A DNA stretch of 30,706 nt from CAZYVA01 sp964650695 (GTDB lineage Bacteria > Bacillota > Clostridia > Lachnospirales > Lachnospiraceae), in the NCBI GenBank assembly GCA_964650695.1, contig CAZYVA010000013.1, positions 1 through 30,706 of the forward strand, given 5' to 3'. Every line of letters begins with the position of its first letter. Positions within the stretch are counted from its first letter, which is position 1. The notes beneath the pieces were generated by a model. It ran no database searches and was not told the origin of the DNA. It saw only the letters and a list, made by a program, of their open reading frames with translations. This document shows, in pieces, positions 14,578-23,896 of this stretch. The position numbers were made by a program, and so were the translations under genes.

Positions 14578-15174
14578 ATGGATTATTATAGCAACCAAAT
14601 CAGCAGATTAATTGAGGAGTTTTCCCGTTTTCCGGGTATTGGGGCTAAATCAGCGGCAAGGCTGGCTTTTCACTTGATCCATATGCCGAAAGAGGATGTA
14701 AAAAGACTGGCGGACACAATGGTGGATGCAAGGGAAAATATCCGGTATTGCAAAGAATGCTGTACCTTGACGGACCAGGAAACGTGCCCGATCTGCGCGG
14801 ATGCGGGACGGGATCATGCAACGATCATGGTGGTGGAGAATACAAGGGATTTGGCGGCATACGAAAAGACCGGGAAATATAACGGCGTTTATCATGTGCT
14901 GCACGGCGCGATCTCCCCGATGCTGGGGATCGGGCCGGAGGATATCCGCTTGAAAGAGCTGATCACCAGGCTTTCGGGGGATGTAAAGGAAGTCATTATT
15001 GCGACCAATTCCAGCCTGGAGGGCGAGACAACGGCGATGTATATCAGTAAACTGATCAAGCCGATCGGGGTGGAGGTCAGCAGGATTGCCAGCGGCGTGC
15101 CGGTGGGGGGTGACCTGGAGTGTATAGACGAGGTGACGCTCCTGCGGGCGCTGGAGGGAAGGACAAAGTTGTAA
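14578..15174 (+). CDS. recR: Recombination mediator protein RecR
   Basis: Works with RecF and RecO to load RecA onto gapped DNA. From ATG 14578 it is 198 aa, the typical length, with the family start MDYYSNQISRLIEEF. The N-terminal HhH region (FPGIGAKSAARLAFHL), the four-cysteine zinc finger (CKECCTLTDQETCPIC) and the Toprim domain (VVENTRDLAAYE onward, with IIATNSSLEGETTAMYI) appear in order. GTG 14566 is a possible alternative start, but it adds residues outside the family pattern. Confidence 0.96.
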   Translation: MDYYSNQISRLIEEFSRFPGIGAKSAARLAFHLIHMPKEDVKRLADTMVDARENIRYCKECCTLTDQETCPICADAGRDHATIMVVENTRDLAAYEKTGKYNGVYHVLHGAISPMLGIGPEDIRLKELITRLSGDVKEVIIATNSSLEGETTAMYISKLIKPIGVEVSRIASGVPVGGDLECIDEVTLLRALEGRTKL

Positions 15175-15245
15175 CAGGCGGAAAAAGAGCATATGCAGGT
15201 TCTGGGCTGGAATGGATGCTTTGCAAAAAAGAAAGGAGAATTTCT

Positions 15246-15899
15246 ATGAAATTTTTTATTGATACGGCAAATGTAGAGGATATCAGGAAAGCAAATGATA
15301 TGGGTGTGATCTGCGGCGTTACGACCAATCCATCTTTGATTGCCAAGGAGGGAAGGGTGTTTGAAGAGGTTGTCCAGGAGATTGCAGCGATTGTAGATGG
15401 GCCGATCAGCGGCGAGGTAAAGGCGACGACCGTGGATGCGGAAGGCATGATCGAAGAGGGAAGGGCGATTGCGAAGATTCATCCGAATATGGTTGTGAAG
15501 ATTCCGATGACTGCAGAAGGCTTAAAGGCTTGCAAACAGCTTGCCGCGGACGGCATAAAGACGAATGTGACATTAATTTTTAGTGTAAATCAGGCGCTTT
15601 TGGCAGCGAGGGCCGGCGCTTCTTACGTGTCCCCGTTTATTGGCAGGCTGGATGATATCAATGTACGGGGGACGGACTTAATTGCGGAGATAGCGGAAAT
15701 TTTCCACGCTGCAAATATTGACACGCAGATTATTGCGGCAAGCGTGCGCAATCCCATCCATGTGACGGATTGCGCTTTGGCAGGCGCGGATATCGCGACT
15801 GTGCCATATAAGGTGATTGAGACGATGACGAAGCATCCGTTGACGGATGCAGGGATTGCAAAGTTCCAGGAGGATTACCGGAAAGTATTTGGAGAATAA
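15246..15899 (+). CDS. Transaldolase of the short FSA/TalC type
   Basis: A 217-aa class I aldolase family protein that joins pentose phosphate and glycolytic intermediates. The Schiff-base lysine is K85 in VVKIPMT; MKFFIDTANVEDI, GVTTNPSLIAKEG, TNVTLIFS and ASVRN are all family segments. Start ATG 15246 has AAAGGAG 7 nt upstream. Short family members include true transaldolases and fructose-6-phosphate aldolases; sequence reading alone does not settle which. It follows recR and stands near pfkA. It could help return two-carbon units that the upstream operon's transketolase puts into pentose phosphates, but that link is inference. Confidence 0.93.
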   Translation: MKFFIDTANVEDIRKANDMGVICGVTTNPSLIAKEGRVFEEVVQEIAAIVDGPISGEVKATTVDAEGMIEEGRAIAKIHPNMVVKIPMTAEGLKACKQLAADGIKTNVTLIFSVNQALLAARAGASYVSPFIGRLDDINVRGTDLIAEIAEIFHAANIDTQIIAASVRNPIHVTDCALAGADIATVPYKVIETMTKHPLTDAGIAKFQEDYRKVFGE

Positions 15900-16013
15900 A
15901 ACCGGAAAAGATAGCCGGCCGGGAAGTGCAAAAGGAAGCGGGATCTTTCGTTTGGCAGCGGTTCTTTGGGGCGGGACTTTGAAACAGATTGATACTTGAA
16001 AGGTTTGGTATGG

Positions 16014-16319
16014 ATGATGGGAAGACGGAGGAAAACGAGATTAAATATATATGTCCGGATCGCGATGATCGTGATGGCAATGGTGATTGCCATATTGGTG
16101 GGCAGCATTCTGGTCCTCACGGCCTCCGATAACGAAACCGATGAGAAGTTATCCAGCCAGGTGACGGAGGAGGAGCTGCAGGCTGCTTCCGGAAACAGCG
16201 CGGAAGATGCAGAGGACTCTTCAGCGGTAGAGCTGTCAGAGGAGATCCAGATAGAAGGGCATGGCCAGCATATTGTAAAGAGCCTGATCGAAAAGGGAAG
16301 ATTGGAGGAAGAGGAATAG
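16014..16319 (+). CDS. Small single-pass membrane protein, function unknown
   Basis: About 101 aa. An Arg/Lys-rich N-terminus (MMGRRRKTRLN) precedes one transmembrane helix (IAMIVMAMVIAILVGSILVL, roughly 18-37), followed by an acidic, Ser/Glu-rich outer segment. Positive-inside charge puts the C-terminus outside. I recognise no domain. The start is uncertain: ATG 16014 and 16017 are adjacent and a TTG at 15996 is also in frame. It lies 70 nt upstream of the zinc-ribbon membrane protein, so the two may be cotranscribed. Confidence 0.6.
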   Translation: MMGRRRKTRLNIYVRIAMIVMAMVIAILVGSILVLTASDNETDEKLSSQVTEEELQAASGNSAEDAEDSSAVELSEEIQIEGHGQHIVKSLIEKGRLEEEE

Positions 16320-16389
16320 TACCTTTCAGAGATTGAACTGGCAAATATCGGGAAAATCATGAGTTACGAATAAACGGAGGATAAAACAG

Positions 16390-17655
16390 ATGTACTGCCC
16401 GTTTTGCGGAAAAAGAAACTTAAAAGGGGATCGTTACTGCGCATTTTGCGGGAAGCGGCTGCCAGACGACCAACCGGGTCATTCCTGTAGCCGTTGGGGT
16501 CCTCGGCCATCCGATGAAAGTGGTAAGGAAAAAAGCTATGGGGACAGGATCCGGCATGTCCCTGTGTGCAGGTACGGGATGGGCATCGTTTTATTTTTTG
16601 TTGAAATTGCAGTCATGGTGGTGTTGCTGGCGCTTTTCCTTATATTGAGCCAAACGGTTTATAGCCCGAAGCACGTGGCGGAAAAGTACGTCAAAGTAAA
16701 AGCGAGCCAGGACTGGAACGCACTTTATGATATGGTGTTTATTGAAGAAACCAATGAATTCCAGAATAAGCAGGCATATGTGACCGCACGGGAAATCCAG
16801 CAAGGGGAGGGGGAAGCATCGAAAGCAAAGATTGAAGACACCAGGCTGAAAGCAACAGAGGCGGACACAAGAAGCTACCTTGTCAGTTACGAGGAAGACG
16901 GGGAAACGCTTGAGACAGAAGTGACGGTCATAAAGAAAAATTTAAAATGGAAGGTCCAGGAGGATCTGGACATTGTGAAAAAATTCCAGATCGCCGTTCC
17001 GAAAGGCACGTCTTTGACGGTGGATAAGATTTTGGTCCCATCAAAGATGAAAACGTTTTATAATAACAGTTCGGAAGATTTATATACAATTACAAAAGTG
17101 TTTGGCCCGACCCACTATGTGGAGGTTGAGGGAGACGGGTTTGAGCCGGTTGCATGCCTGGTAACGGCACAGGAGAATGGAGAGATCATCCATGTAAAGG
17201 CGGGCTATACGCAGGAATTGAAAGAAAAGGCCGCACAGGAGGCATTTGCGGATTTAAATACGATTTTAACCGGGGCGGCGGATGATAAAAATTTCGGCAG
17301 TATCCCGCTTTTAAAAGGACTGGACAGCAAAAAGAAAAATGAACTGCGGGAAGCTTACCTGAAAATCAAAAACGAAATTTTCGAGAATGACAATAAAGGC
17401 CGCGATTTGATTGATTACTCGCTGACGGACTGTACGGCCCAGGTCAAAGCGGGCGCAAGCGGCGGCCGCAATCTGGTACGGGTGAAGATCAAAGGAAATT
17501 GCTCAATGAAATTTGTCAACTACAGACGATGGAGGGCGGATATAGAGACAGAGAGCGAAACCTGTGCTTATGTATTTAAATATGTAAATGAAAACGGCAG
17601 CTTTTCCCTGTACTCGGCAACCTTCCATTTTCCGGGGGAAGAGGAGGAAGAATGA
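16390..17655 (+). CDS. Zinc-ribbon membrane protein, function unknown
   Basis: 421 aa. The first 25 residues form a cytoplasmic zinc ribbon with two CxxC pairs (CPFC, CAFC). A linker of about 35 residues leads to a transmembrane helix near 64-88 (GIVLFFVEIAVMVVLLALFL). The remaining 330 residues would be extracytoplasmic. The part after the helix (VAEKYVKVKASQDWNALYDMV) resembles the NTF2-like regions seen in TcaA-type zinc-ribbon proteins; I infer this from layout only. Similar proteins are common in Clostridia and often annotated only as zinc-ribbon domain proteins. GGAGGATAAA precedes ATG 16390. Confidence 0.8.
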   Translation: MYCPFCGKRNLKGDRYCAFCGKRLPDDQPGHSCSRWGPRPSDESGKEKSYGDRIRHVPVCRYGMGIVLFFVEIAVMVVLLALFLILSQTVYSPKHVAEKYVKVKASQDWNALYDMVFIEETNEFQNKQAYVTAREIQQGEGEASKAKIEDTRLKATEADTRSYLVSYEEDGETLETEVTVIKKNLKWKVQEDLDIVKKFQIAVPKGTSLTVDKILVPSKMKTFYNNSSEDLYTITKVFGPTHYVEVEGDGFEPVACLVTAQENGEIIHVKAGYTQELKEKAAQEAFADLNTILTGAADDKNFGSIPLLKGLDSKKKNELREAYLKIKNEIFENDNKGRDLIDYSLTDCTAQVKAGASGGRNLVRVKIKGNCSMKFVNYRRWRADIETESETCAYVFKYVNENGSFSLYSATFHFPGEEEEE

Positions 17656-17734
17656 GAGGTTCAGGGCGTCCATGGATTCCGTTTTCTGCTGACGCTTAAA
17701 AAGGGTGCTTTCACAGGAAGGAAGGGAAAGGGCT

Positions 17735-19009
17735 ATGGATTATAAAAAAATATTGCAGGGGATCCTGGATATTGGCGAGGCTATGATCCAGTGCGGCGCG
17801 GAGATGAGCCGCGTCGAGGACAGCATGTACCGGATGTGCGGCGCTTATGGGTTTGTGCGGTATGACGTGTGGGCCATCGTTTCCAATATACAGATCACCG
17901 TTGAGACGAAGGAAGGGGATATTTTTACGCAGATCCGGCATATCAAACCGGCCAGCACGGATTTTGACAAACTGGATTACCTGAACAATTTGTCCCGTTA
18001 TATCTGCAGCAATACCCCAGATGCGGATGCTATGCATGAAAAATATCTGGAAGTCATGAACCGTCCGGAGCAGAAGCTGTACCTGCATTACATAGCGGGG
18101 ATCCTGGGCGGGGCTGGTTTTGCGGTGTTTTTTGGAAGCAATTTCGCGGATGCGGCAGTGGCATTGTCTGCATCTTTTTTAATCGTGCATGTAGGACGGT
18201 GGCTTTCCAAAAAAGAGAGCAACCTGGTGGTCTACAACCTGGTGTCGGCGTTTCTGGCGGAGATTTGGATCATCGCGGCAGTCCGCATGGGGATCGGCAG
18301 CCATGTTGACCGGATCACGGTAGGGATCGTCATGCTGCTGATCAGTGGGCTTGGCACGACTAACGGCATCCGGGATCTACTGCAGAGCGACATCCTGTCT
18401 GGGATTTACAATATTATCAATTCTATCCTGGGCGCGGTGGGGATTGCCTGTGGGATCGCGCTTGCGTTGATTTTGCTGCGGGGCGTGGAAAACGACATGT
18501 TCATTTTAAACCCCAATATCCCTTTGCAGCTCATTTCCTGTACAGCGGCCTGCGTTGGGTTCGCCTTGTGGTTCAAAATCAAAGGGAAGCAGGTTGTGTA
18601 TTCCGGGGTTGGGGCGTTTTTTACATGGATGATCTACCTGATTGTACATAATTATTCTAACAGCAATTTTGTCGCGACGATGTTTGGGGCTATGTTTGTC
18701 TATGCTTTTGCCGTAGTGATGGCAAGAGTCAATAAAGCCCCGGCGACCATTTTTTTGACGGCGTCGGCGTTTCCGTTGATTCCGGGGCCGAACCTGTACT
18801 ATATGATGTACGCATTTGTAAATGAGGATTTCACGACGGCGGGCGAACAGGGACTGGTGCTTTTTGTTACTTGTGTCGGGATCGCGTTTGGGTTTATGGC
18901 TGTTGACATCCTGAACCGGTACGTTACTGTCCTGCAAAACTATTTCCACGCAAAAAAGATGGGGAAGGGAACAGGAAGGACTGTAAGAACCCCAAGGGGG
19001 CAGGCGTGA
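17735..19009 (+). CDS. Threonine/serine exporter family protein (ThrE-like, fused)
   Basis: 424 aa integral membrane protein. The N-terminal soluble part (ILDIGEAMIQCGAEMSRVED, ISNIQITVETK-like segment and RHIKPASTDFDKLDYLN) is characteristic of the ThrE domain, followed by about ten hydrophobic segments. Both halves that are separate genes in many Firmicutes are joined here in one chain; the second half includes FPLIPGPNLYYMMYAFVNEDF near the C-terminus. Export of threonine or serine is known for the Corynebacterium member; the substrate here is not shown. ATG 17735 follows GAAAGGG. No obvious terminator separates it from the minus-strand kinase gene ending at 19073. Confidence 0.88.
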   Translation: MDYKKILQGILDIGEAMIQCGAEMSRVEDSMYRMCGAYGFVRYDVWAIVSNIQITVETKEGDIFTQIRHIKPASTDFDKLDYLNNLSRYICSNTPDADAMHEKYLEVMNRPEQKLYLHYIAGILGGAGFAVFFGSNFADAAVALSASFLIVHVGRWLSKKESNLVVYNLVSAFLAEIWIIAAVRMGIGSHVDRITVGIVMLLISGLGTTNGIRDLLQSDILSGIYNIINSILGAVGIACGIALALILLRGVENDMFILNPNIPLQLISCTAACVGFALWFKIKGKQVVYSGVGAFFTWMIYLIVHNYSNSNFVATMFGAMFVYAFAVVMARVNKAPATIFLTASAFPLIPGPNLYYMMYAFVNEDFTTAGEQGLVLFVTCVGIAFGFMAVDILNRYVTVLQNYFHAKKMGKGTGRTVRTPRGQA

Positions 19010-19072
19010 ACCGGAACGGATGCGGAGAATGCAGACAGCCCGGATGGCAGCGGGAAAATAAATTCCTGTCGG

Positions 19073-21634
19073 CTACAGGTACTGCTTCAGTATACTCAGC
19101 ACCTTATCAAAATCCAAAGGTTTTGCAATATGTTCATTCATGCCCGCGTTTAGGACCGCCTGCACATCCTCGGAAAAAGCGTTGGCTGTCATGGCAAAGA
19201 TGGGGATGGTTTTTGCATCCGCACGGGGGAGCGCCCGGATCGCCCTGGCAGCGGCCAGCCCGTCCAGGACCGGCATCTGGACGTCCATAAAAATACAATC
19301 GTAATAACCGGAAGCACTGGATTGAACAAGGTCTACAGCTTCCTGCCCATTTTTCGCCCACTCCAGCGCCAGCCCCGTCATGCGTAAGAATTCCAGCGCG
19401 ATTTCCGCATTTAAATCGTTGTCCTCCGCAAGAAGCCCCCGTTTCCCCGAAAAATCCGTTTTTTCTGTCAAATGCTGGATCTCCGGGGTATCGCTTGCGG
19501 TGCCTTCCTTCCTTTTTTCGTTCTGCAGCTTTAAGAACAGCGTTACAGTGAACCTGGAACCTTTCCCCAATGTGCTTTCTACTGCGATATCGCCGCCCAT
19601 CATACGTACAATATTATAGACAATGGACATGCCAAGGCCGGTGCCCTGCGTTTTTACTGCGGACACATTGTCAGCGCGGGAGAACGCGTCGAAAATGTGG
19701 GGCAGGTAATCTTCGCTCATGCCAATCCCATTATCCTCTACCGTAAATTCAAAGCAACCCGTCCGCAGATTGGCGGAAGGCTTCTCCGTCAGGGAGATTT
19801 GGATGTTCCCATTGTCCGGCGTATATTTGACGGCATTGCTGACAAGGTTTGTAAACACCTGCTGCAGGCGCATGACATCCCCGATGACGTTTTCATGGGA
19901 TATATCCCGGATCTGCACCGTCAGTTTGTGGTGCTTCGCGTCAGAGGTTGGTTTGTTGATGGCGACCAGATTTTCCATCAATGTGGAAAGACGAAACGGC
20001 TCCTCGTTCAAGTGCGCCATGCCGGATTCGATTTTGGACATATCCAGCACGTCATTGATGAGCGAAAGGAGATGCTTGCTGGATGCAGAGATCTTTTCAA
20101 GGCAGTCCCGCACCTTTGCAGGGTCATCCATATGCGTGGACGCAATAGAAGTCATTCCGATGATCCCGTTCATCGGCGTGCGGATATCATGGCTCATGTT
20201 GGAAAGGAATGAGGTTTTCGCGTCATTTGCAGCTTTGGCGGAATTTAACGCGTCCTGCAGGGCGGCGCGGGTTTTTGCCTGCTCGGCGTTGAAAAGCTTT
20301 GTCCTTCGGCGGAAGCTGATGAATCCCCATAAAAGGATGGAAAAGAAAAAGCATAAAATGCCGATCACGGCAACTGCGTAATGCTGGATGAAACTGCGGA
20401 TAGTATAAGCGTGGCCTACGCTGGAATACCGTACCATGGCATTGCTGATGGTTGCGTTGTCCAACTGGCGGATAGCCTTGTCCAGGATGCCGACCAACAG
20501 GCTGTCGCTCCGGTTGACAGCCATGCCAAACTCTTCGGAAGTATCCAGGTAGGCAATATGGAAATTCTGGTATTCGGCATGTTCATCTATAAACCGCTGC
20601 AGGATGCTGGCGCAGCCAACCAGGCAGTTCGCCTCGCCATTTTTGACCGCGTTGAACGTTTCCGCCCAGGTAGGATAATAGCGGATTTCTGAGTCCGGGT
20701 AATATGTGGACAGATAATACCTTTGCCCGATGCCCGTATCGCTGAGGGCAATTTTGTCCATCAGGTCGCTTTGATATTCATTATAGTATACAATCATAAT
20801 CCGCTCATCGATCAAAGCGTCTGTCTGGGAAAAGCCTTTGCTTTCCGAGATCCAGAAGTCGGAATAAACAGGGAAAGCGGCATCAATCTCCCCTTTGTGC
20901 AAAGCTTCCTCCATCTCAAGGAATGTACTGTAGCAAATGGGGTTCAAAGGGATTTTCAAATGGGAGGCAAGCAGGTCGAACAATTCCTTGGCTACCCCTG
21001 TCGGCGACCCGTCTTTCGACTGGTCGGAAAATGGGAGGTTCCCTTTGACATAGCCAACATTCAAAGAAGCCTTCTGTTGGAGCCAGGCTTTTTCCTGGCT
21101 GGAGAGGACCTGCAGGTCCGCCTTCTTGCTATAGTATTTTTGCTGCAGTTGCATAATGAAATCGCTGGATGTACCCACAAGCTTGTCCTGCGCCTGGTTT
21201 AACTCGTCCAGTAAACCGGGCTGGCCGACGTTCACAGCGAAATAACGGGGTTCCCCATCCAGTCCCATGTCATGCTTGGAAAAAAGTACCTGCTTTGTCC
21301 GCTTATCCGTTTTATAAATGCCAGCAACAACGTCCACTTCGCCCGCCAGAAGCTTTTCAATGACCGCGCTCCTCGTTCCATAGACATATTCATAGCGCCA
21401 TCCAGCCAGGGTGGCAAGCGCCTGGTAATATTCATAGGCATACCCGGATTTCCTCTCTTCATCCGAGAACCCGTCCTGGAAATGGTCATCGCCTTTGTAG
21501 TAGCCGATGCGGATAGTCCGGGAAGTATCATTGTTTGTATCAGTTGCGGAAGCTTTTGTGGAAACGGATGCTACTCCTATCACAATGAAAAAAAAAGAAA
21601 ATAGGAAGCAGCAGATTTTGCGTAACTTTTTCAT
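19073..21634 (-). CDS. Hybrid sensor histidine kinase with extracellular binding domains and receiver
   Basis: 853 aa. A signal peptide (1-30) is followed by a first SBP_bac_3-like region (about 40-175), a second complete one (about 190-395), a transmembrane helix near 418-441, HisKA with phosphoacceptor H near 482 (SHDIRTPM), an HATPase domain (about 588-700; NAVKYTPDNG, DNGIGM, GTGLGMSIV) and a C-terminal receiver with its phospho-Asp near 785 (CIFMDVQMP). This is BvgS-like architecture for sensing small solutes. The first binding domain is too short: it jumps from GLDGEPRYFAVN to GQPGLLDELNQA, which suggests lobe 2 is missing. No response regulator is adjacent, so its output is elsewhere or via an unlinked phosphorelay. 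Divergent from citrate synthase. Confidence 0.93.
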   Translation of the reverse strand: MKKLRKICCFLFSFFFIVIGVASVSTKASATDTNNDTSRTIRIGYYKGDDHFQDGFSDEERKSGYAYEYYQALATLAGWRYEYVYGTRSAVIEKLLAGEVDVVAGIYKTDKRTKQVLFSKHDMGLDGEPRYFAVNVGQPGLLDELNQAQDKLVGTSSDFIMQLQQKYYSKKADLQVLSSQEKAWLQQKASLNVGYVKGNLPFSDQSKDGSPTGVAKELFDLLASHLKIPLNPICYSTFLEMEEALHKGEIDAAFPVYSDFWISESKGFSQTDALIDERIMIVYYNEYQSDLMDKIALSDTGIGQRYYLSTYYPDSEIRYYPTWAETFNAVKNGEANCLVGCASILQRFIDEHAEYQNFHIAYLDTSEEFGMAVNRSDSLLVGILDKAIRQLDNATISNAMVRYSSVGHAYTIRSFIQHYAVAVIGILCFFFSILLWGFISFRRRTKLFNAEQAKTRAALQDALNSAKAANDAKTSFLSNMSHDIRTPMNGIIGMTSIASTHMDDPAKVRDCLEKISASSKHLLSLINDVLDMSKIESGMAHLNEEPFRLSTLMENLVAINKPTSDAKHHKLTVQIRDISHENVIGDVMRLQQVFTNLVSNAVKYTPDNGNIQISLTEKPSANLRTGCFEFTVEDNGIGMSEDYLPHIFDAFSRADNVSAVKTQGTGLGMSIVYNIVRMMGGDIAVESTLGKGSRFTVTLFLKLQNEKRKEGTASDTPEIQHLTEKTDFSGKRGLLAEDNDLNAEIALEFLRMTGLALEWAKNGQEAVDLVQSSASGYYDCIFMDVQMPVLDGLAAARAIRALPRADAKTIPIFAMTANAFSEDVQAVLNAGMNEHIAKPLDFDKVLSILKQYL

Positions 21635-21670
21635 AATCCAACTGACCCCGTCTTCTGTAATATTTCCTCA

Positions 21671-21699
21671 ATTATACTATAGGGCAAGCCTTTTTTCAA
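21671..21699 (-). promoter_or_regulatory. Promoter of the hybrid kinase gene
   Basis: On the minus strand TTGAAA (21699-21694), 17-nt spacer and perfect TATAAT (21676-21671). Confidence 0.65.
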
Positions 21700-21765
21700 C
21701 GTGAATTTTGCGGGCGTCCGGGATTTTTGAGGACTTTTGAGAAGGCTTGCTTTTGGCTGGCAGTG

Positions 21766-21794
21766 TTGACGGTAGGTTTTTCTTTTGCTACAAT
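21766..21794 (+). promoter_or_regulatory. Promoter of citrate synthase
   Basis: TTGACG (21766-21771), 17-nt spacer, TACAAT (21789-21794). The start near 21801 is about 94 nt before the chosen ATG 21895 and rules out the long in-frame extension to 21727. Confidence 0.7.
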
Positions 21795-21894
21795 GTTAGG
21801 AAATTCCAGACGGGGCGTCCTATGCAGGCTGCCGGCCGGATGGGGAAAAGATCCAGGCAATGGCACAAAAAGGGCAGATAGAAAGGTTTGGGCA

Positions 21895-23286
21895 ATGGAG
21901 AATAAACATTCGATGATGGAACTGGGAGAAGCGCTGGACCAGGAGTTTGACAACCTGGTGGAAAACTGCATGAGATCCGGGGAGATCGACCAGAATTTGT
22001 ATTTAGAATATGATGTGAAGCGGGGGCTGCGTGATTCGAACGGGAAAGGAGTACTGACCGGCCTCACGGAGATTTCGGATGTTGTCGCGTCAAAACGGGT
22101 AAGGGGGCGTTCCCTCCCGGTAGACGGGGAACTGTACTACCAGGGGGTGAATGTAAAAGATCTCATCCAGCCGGAAAAAAGGAAGCGTTTTCTTTTCGAG
22201 GAGGCCACCTACCTCCTCTTGTTTGGACGGCTGCCGACCAAGCAGGAGTTCCAAAGCTTTGTGCAGATCCTGGGGGAACTGCGGGAGCTTTCCGGCCAGT
22301 TTGTCCGGGATGTCATCATGAAAGCGCCGCCGGCGAATATTATGAATGCTTTGCAGAAGTGCATTGTTTTGCTGTATTCGTACGACAGCAATCCGGATGA
22401 TATTTCCGTGCCGAACGTGCTGCGCCAGTCGCTGCAGTTAATCGCGAAGATGCCGATGATGAGCGTTTATTCGTACTATGCGTACCAGATGTTTCACTTT
22501 GATAAGACATTGATGGTGCGCCAGCCGAAGCCGGAACTTTCCACGGCGGAAAACCTGCTTTTTATGCTTCGTAAGGACGGGCAATACACAGAACTGGAAG
22601 CCCAGGTGCTGGATATCGCCCTGGTACTCCATGCGGATCACGGCGGCGGCAATAACAGCACCTTTACCAACCATGTTGTTACCAGTTCCGGTACGGACAC
22701 TTATTCGGCGGTAGCGGCGTCTATGTCGTCGCTGAAAGGGCCAAGGCACGGCGGCGCGAATGTAAAGGTTATGCAGATGTTTGATGATTTGAAGAAAAAC
22801 TGCCGCAGCCTTTCGGATGAGCAGGCAGTCACGGACTATCTGGTCCGGGTTTTGGATAAGGAAGTATTTGACCATGCGGGACTCATCTATGGGATGGGCC
22901 ACGCGGTATATACTTATTCTGATCCGAGGGAAATGATCTTAAAGGATTATGCAAAAAAGCTTTCGGAAGCAAAAGGGATGCGGGAAGAATTTGAGCTTTA
23001 CAACAGGGTGGAACGGATTGCATCGGAATTGCTGGTGGAGCGGAGGAAGCTGTTTAAGCCCATCTGTGCGAATGTGGATTTTTACAGCGGTTTTGTCTAC
23101 GCTATGCTGGGGATACCGAGAGAACTTTTTACGCCGATTTTTGCCATTTCAAGGATTTCCGGGTGGAGCGCGCACAGGCTGGAGGAGCTGGTCAACCAGG
23201 GAAAAATCATACGTCCGGCCTACAAATATGTGGGACACCATGTCCCTTACTGCGAATTCAAGGACCGCACGCCGCGGCCGAAATAA
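21895..23286 (+). CDS. Citrate synthase
   Basis: Condenses acetyl-CoA and oxaloacetate to citrate. The 463-aa frame begins MENKHSMMEL. Conserved elements are LHADHGGGNNSTFTNHVV with an active-site His, GPRHGGANVKVMQMF, and GMGHAVYTYSDPR with the second catalytic His and following Asp. KPICANVDFYSGFVYAMLGIP is the usual late segment. The start is set by the upstream promoter and by GAAAGG before ATG 21895. Anaerobic Clostridia use this enzyme mainly for glutamate synthesis through 2-oxoglutarate. The family includes 2-methylcitrate synthases, but no such neighbours occur here. Confidence 0.95.
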   Translation: MENKHSMMELGEALDQEFDNLVENCMRSGEIDQNLYLEYDVKRGLRDSNGKGVLTGLTEISDVVASKRVRGRSLPVDGELYYQGVNVKDLIQPEKRKRFLFEEATYLLLFGRLPTKQEFQSFVQILGELRELSGQFVRDVIMKAPPANIMNALQKCIVLLYSYDSNPDDISVPNVLRQSLQLIAKMPMMSVYSYYAYQMFHFDKTLMVRQPKPELSTAENLLFMLRKDGQYTELEAQVLDIALVLHADHGGGNNSTFTNHVVTSSGTDTYSAVAASMSSLKGPRHGGANVKVMQMFDDLKKNCRSLSDEQAVTDYLVRVLDKEVFDHAGLIYGMGHAVYTYSDPREMILKDYAKKLSEAKGMREEFELYNRVERIASELLVERRKLFKPICANVDFYSGFVYAMLGIPRELFTPIFAISRISGWSAHRLEELVNQGKIIRPAYKYVGHHVPYCEFKDRTPRPK

Positions 23287-23416
23287 AAAGCCGGATGTTT
23301 TCCATCCACAAGATGGAGTATAAATCCGCGCCATATCCGTGTAGATACTGCCCCGTGCTGCATCTGGCGCGGGTGGGTATAAGGGAACCATTAGAAAGAT
23401 GAACAGGGGGGGAAGG

Positions 23417-23833
23417 ATGATGAGTACACTTTTATATATGGCTGTCCGGGTGATTGCCGTGCTGCACAATAGGATCATGAGATGGAATGACAGCTGCGAA
23501 ACGGTATTATCGGACAAACAACTGCATTTTCTTGTTATCGGGCTTCTGGGGATGGGGATGCTGTTTGTCATCTACCCATTGTTTCAATTGCTCAGTAAAC
23601 ACCATGTACTGGTTATTGCGTGGATTTATGTATTTACGGTGATCATTGTGATCGTGTTTGCGATTGAGATCGGGCAAGGGCTGACCGGTACTGGTACGAT
23701 GGATTTTGACGATATCGTGGCGGGGGTCGCCGGGTTTATGGTGATGTTCCTGGCATTTGCCATTCTGCGTGCCATTGTCCGGGGGATTGTTTCGCTGATC
23801 CGGGGGTTATTTGGCCGGGATGATCATAAGTAA
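23417..23833 (+). CDS. VanZ-like small membrane protein
   Basis: About 138 aa with three to four hydrophobic helices. The DKQLHFLVIGLLGMG segment, EIGQGL and TMDFDDIVAGVAGFM follow the VanZ-like pattern (DKxxHF ... ExxQ ... DxxDxxxNxxG, with the Asn position Val/Ala here). ATG 23417 and 23420 both sit behind a GGGGGGAAGG site; an in-frame ATG at 23399 has a poorer one. VanZ-like proteins influence glycopeptide and other envelope phenotypes in some species; no specific role can be stated here. A basic tail (IRGLFGRDDHK) ends the protein. Confidence 0.75.
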   Translation: MMSTLLYMAVRVIAVLHNRIMRWNDSCETVLSDKQLHFLVIGLLGMGMLFVIYPLFQLLSKHHVLVIAWIYVFTVIIVIVFAIEIGQGLTGTGTMDFDDIVAGVAGFMVMFLAFAILRAIVRGIVSLIRGLFGRDDHK

Positions 23834-23896
23834 AGCAGCCGCTTTCCATGCAAAGGAAGAAATGGATGAGATGAACGATTTTAGGAACTGTCCAAA

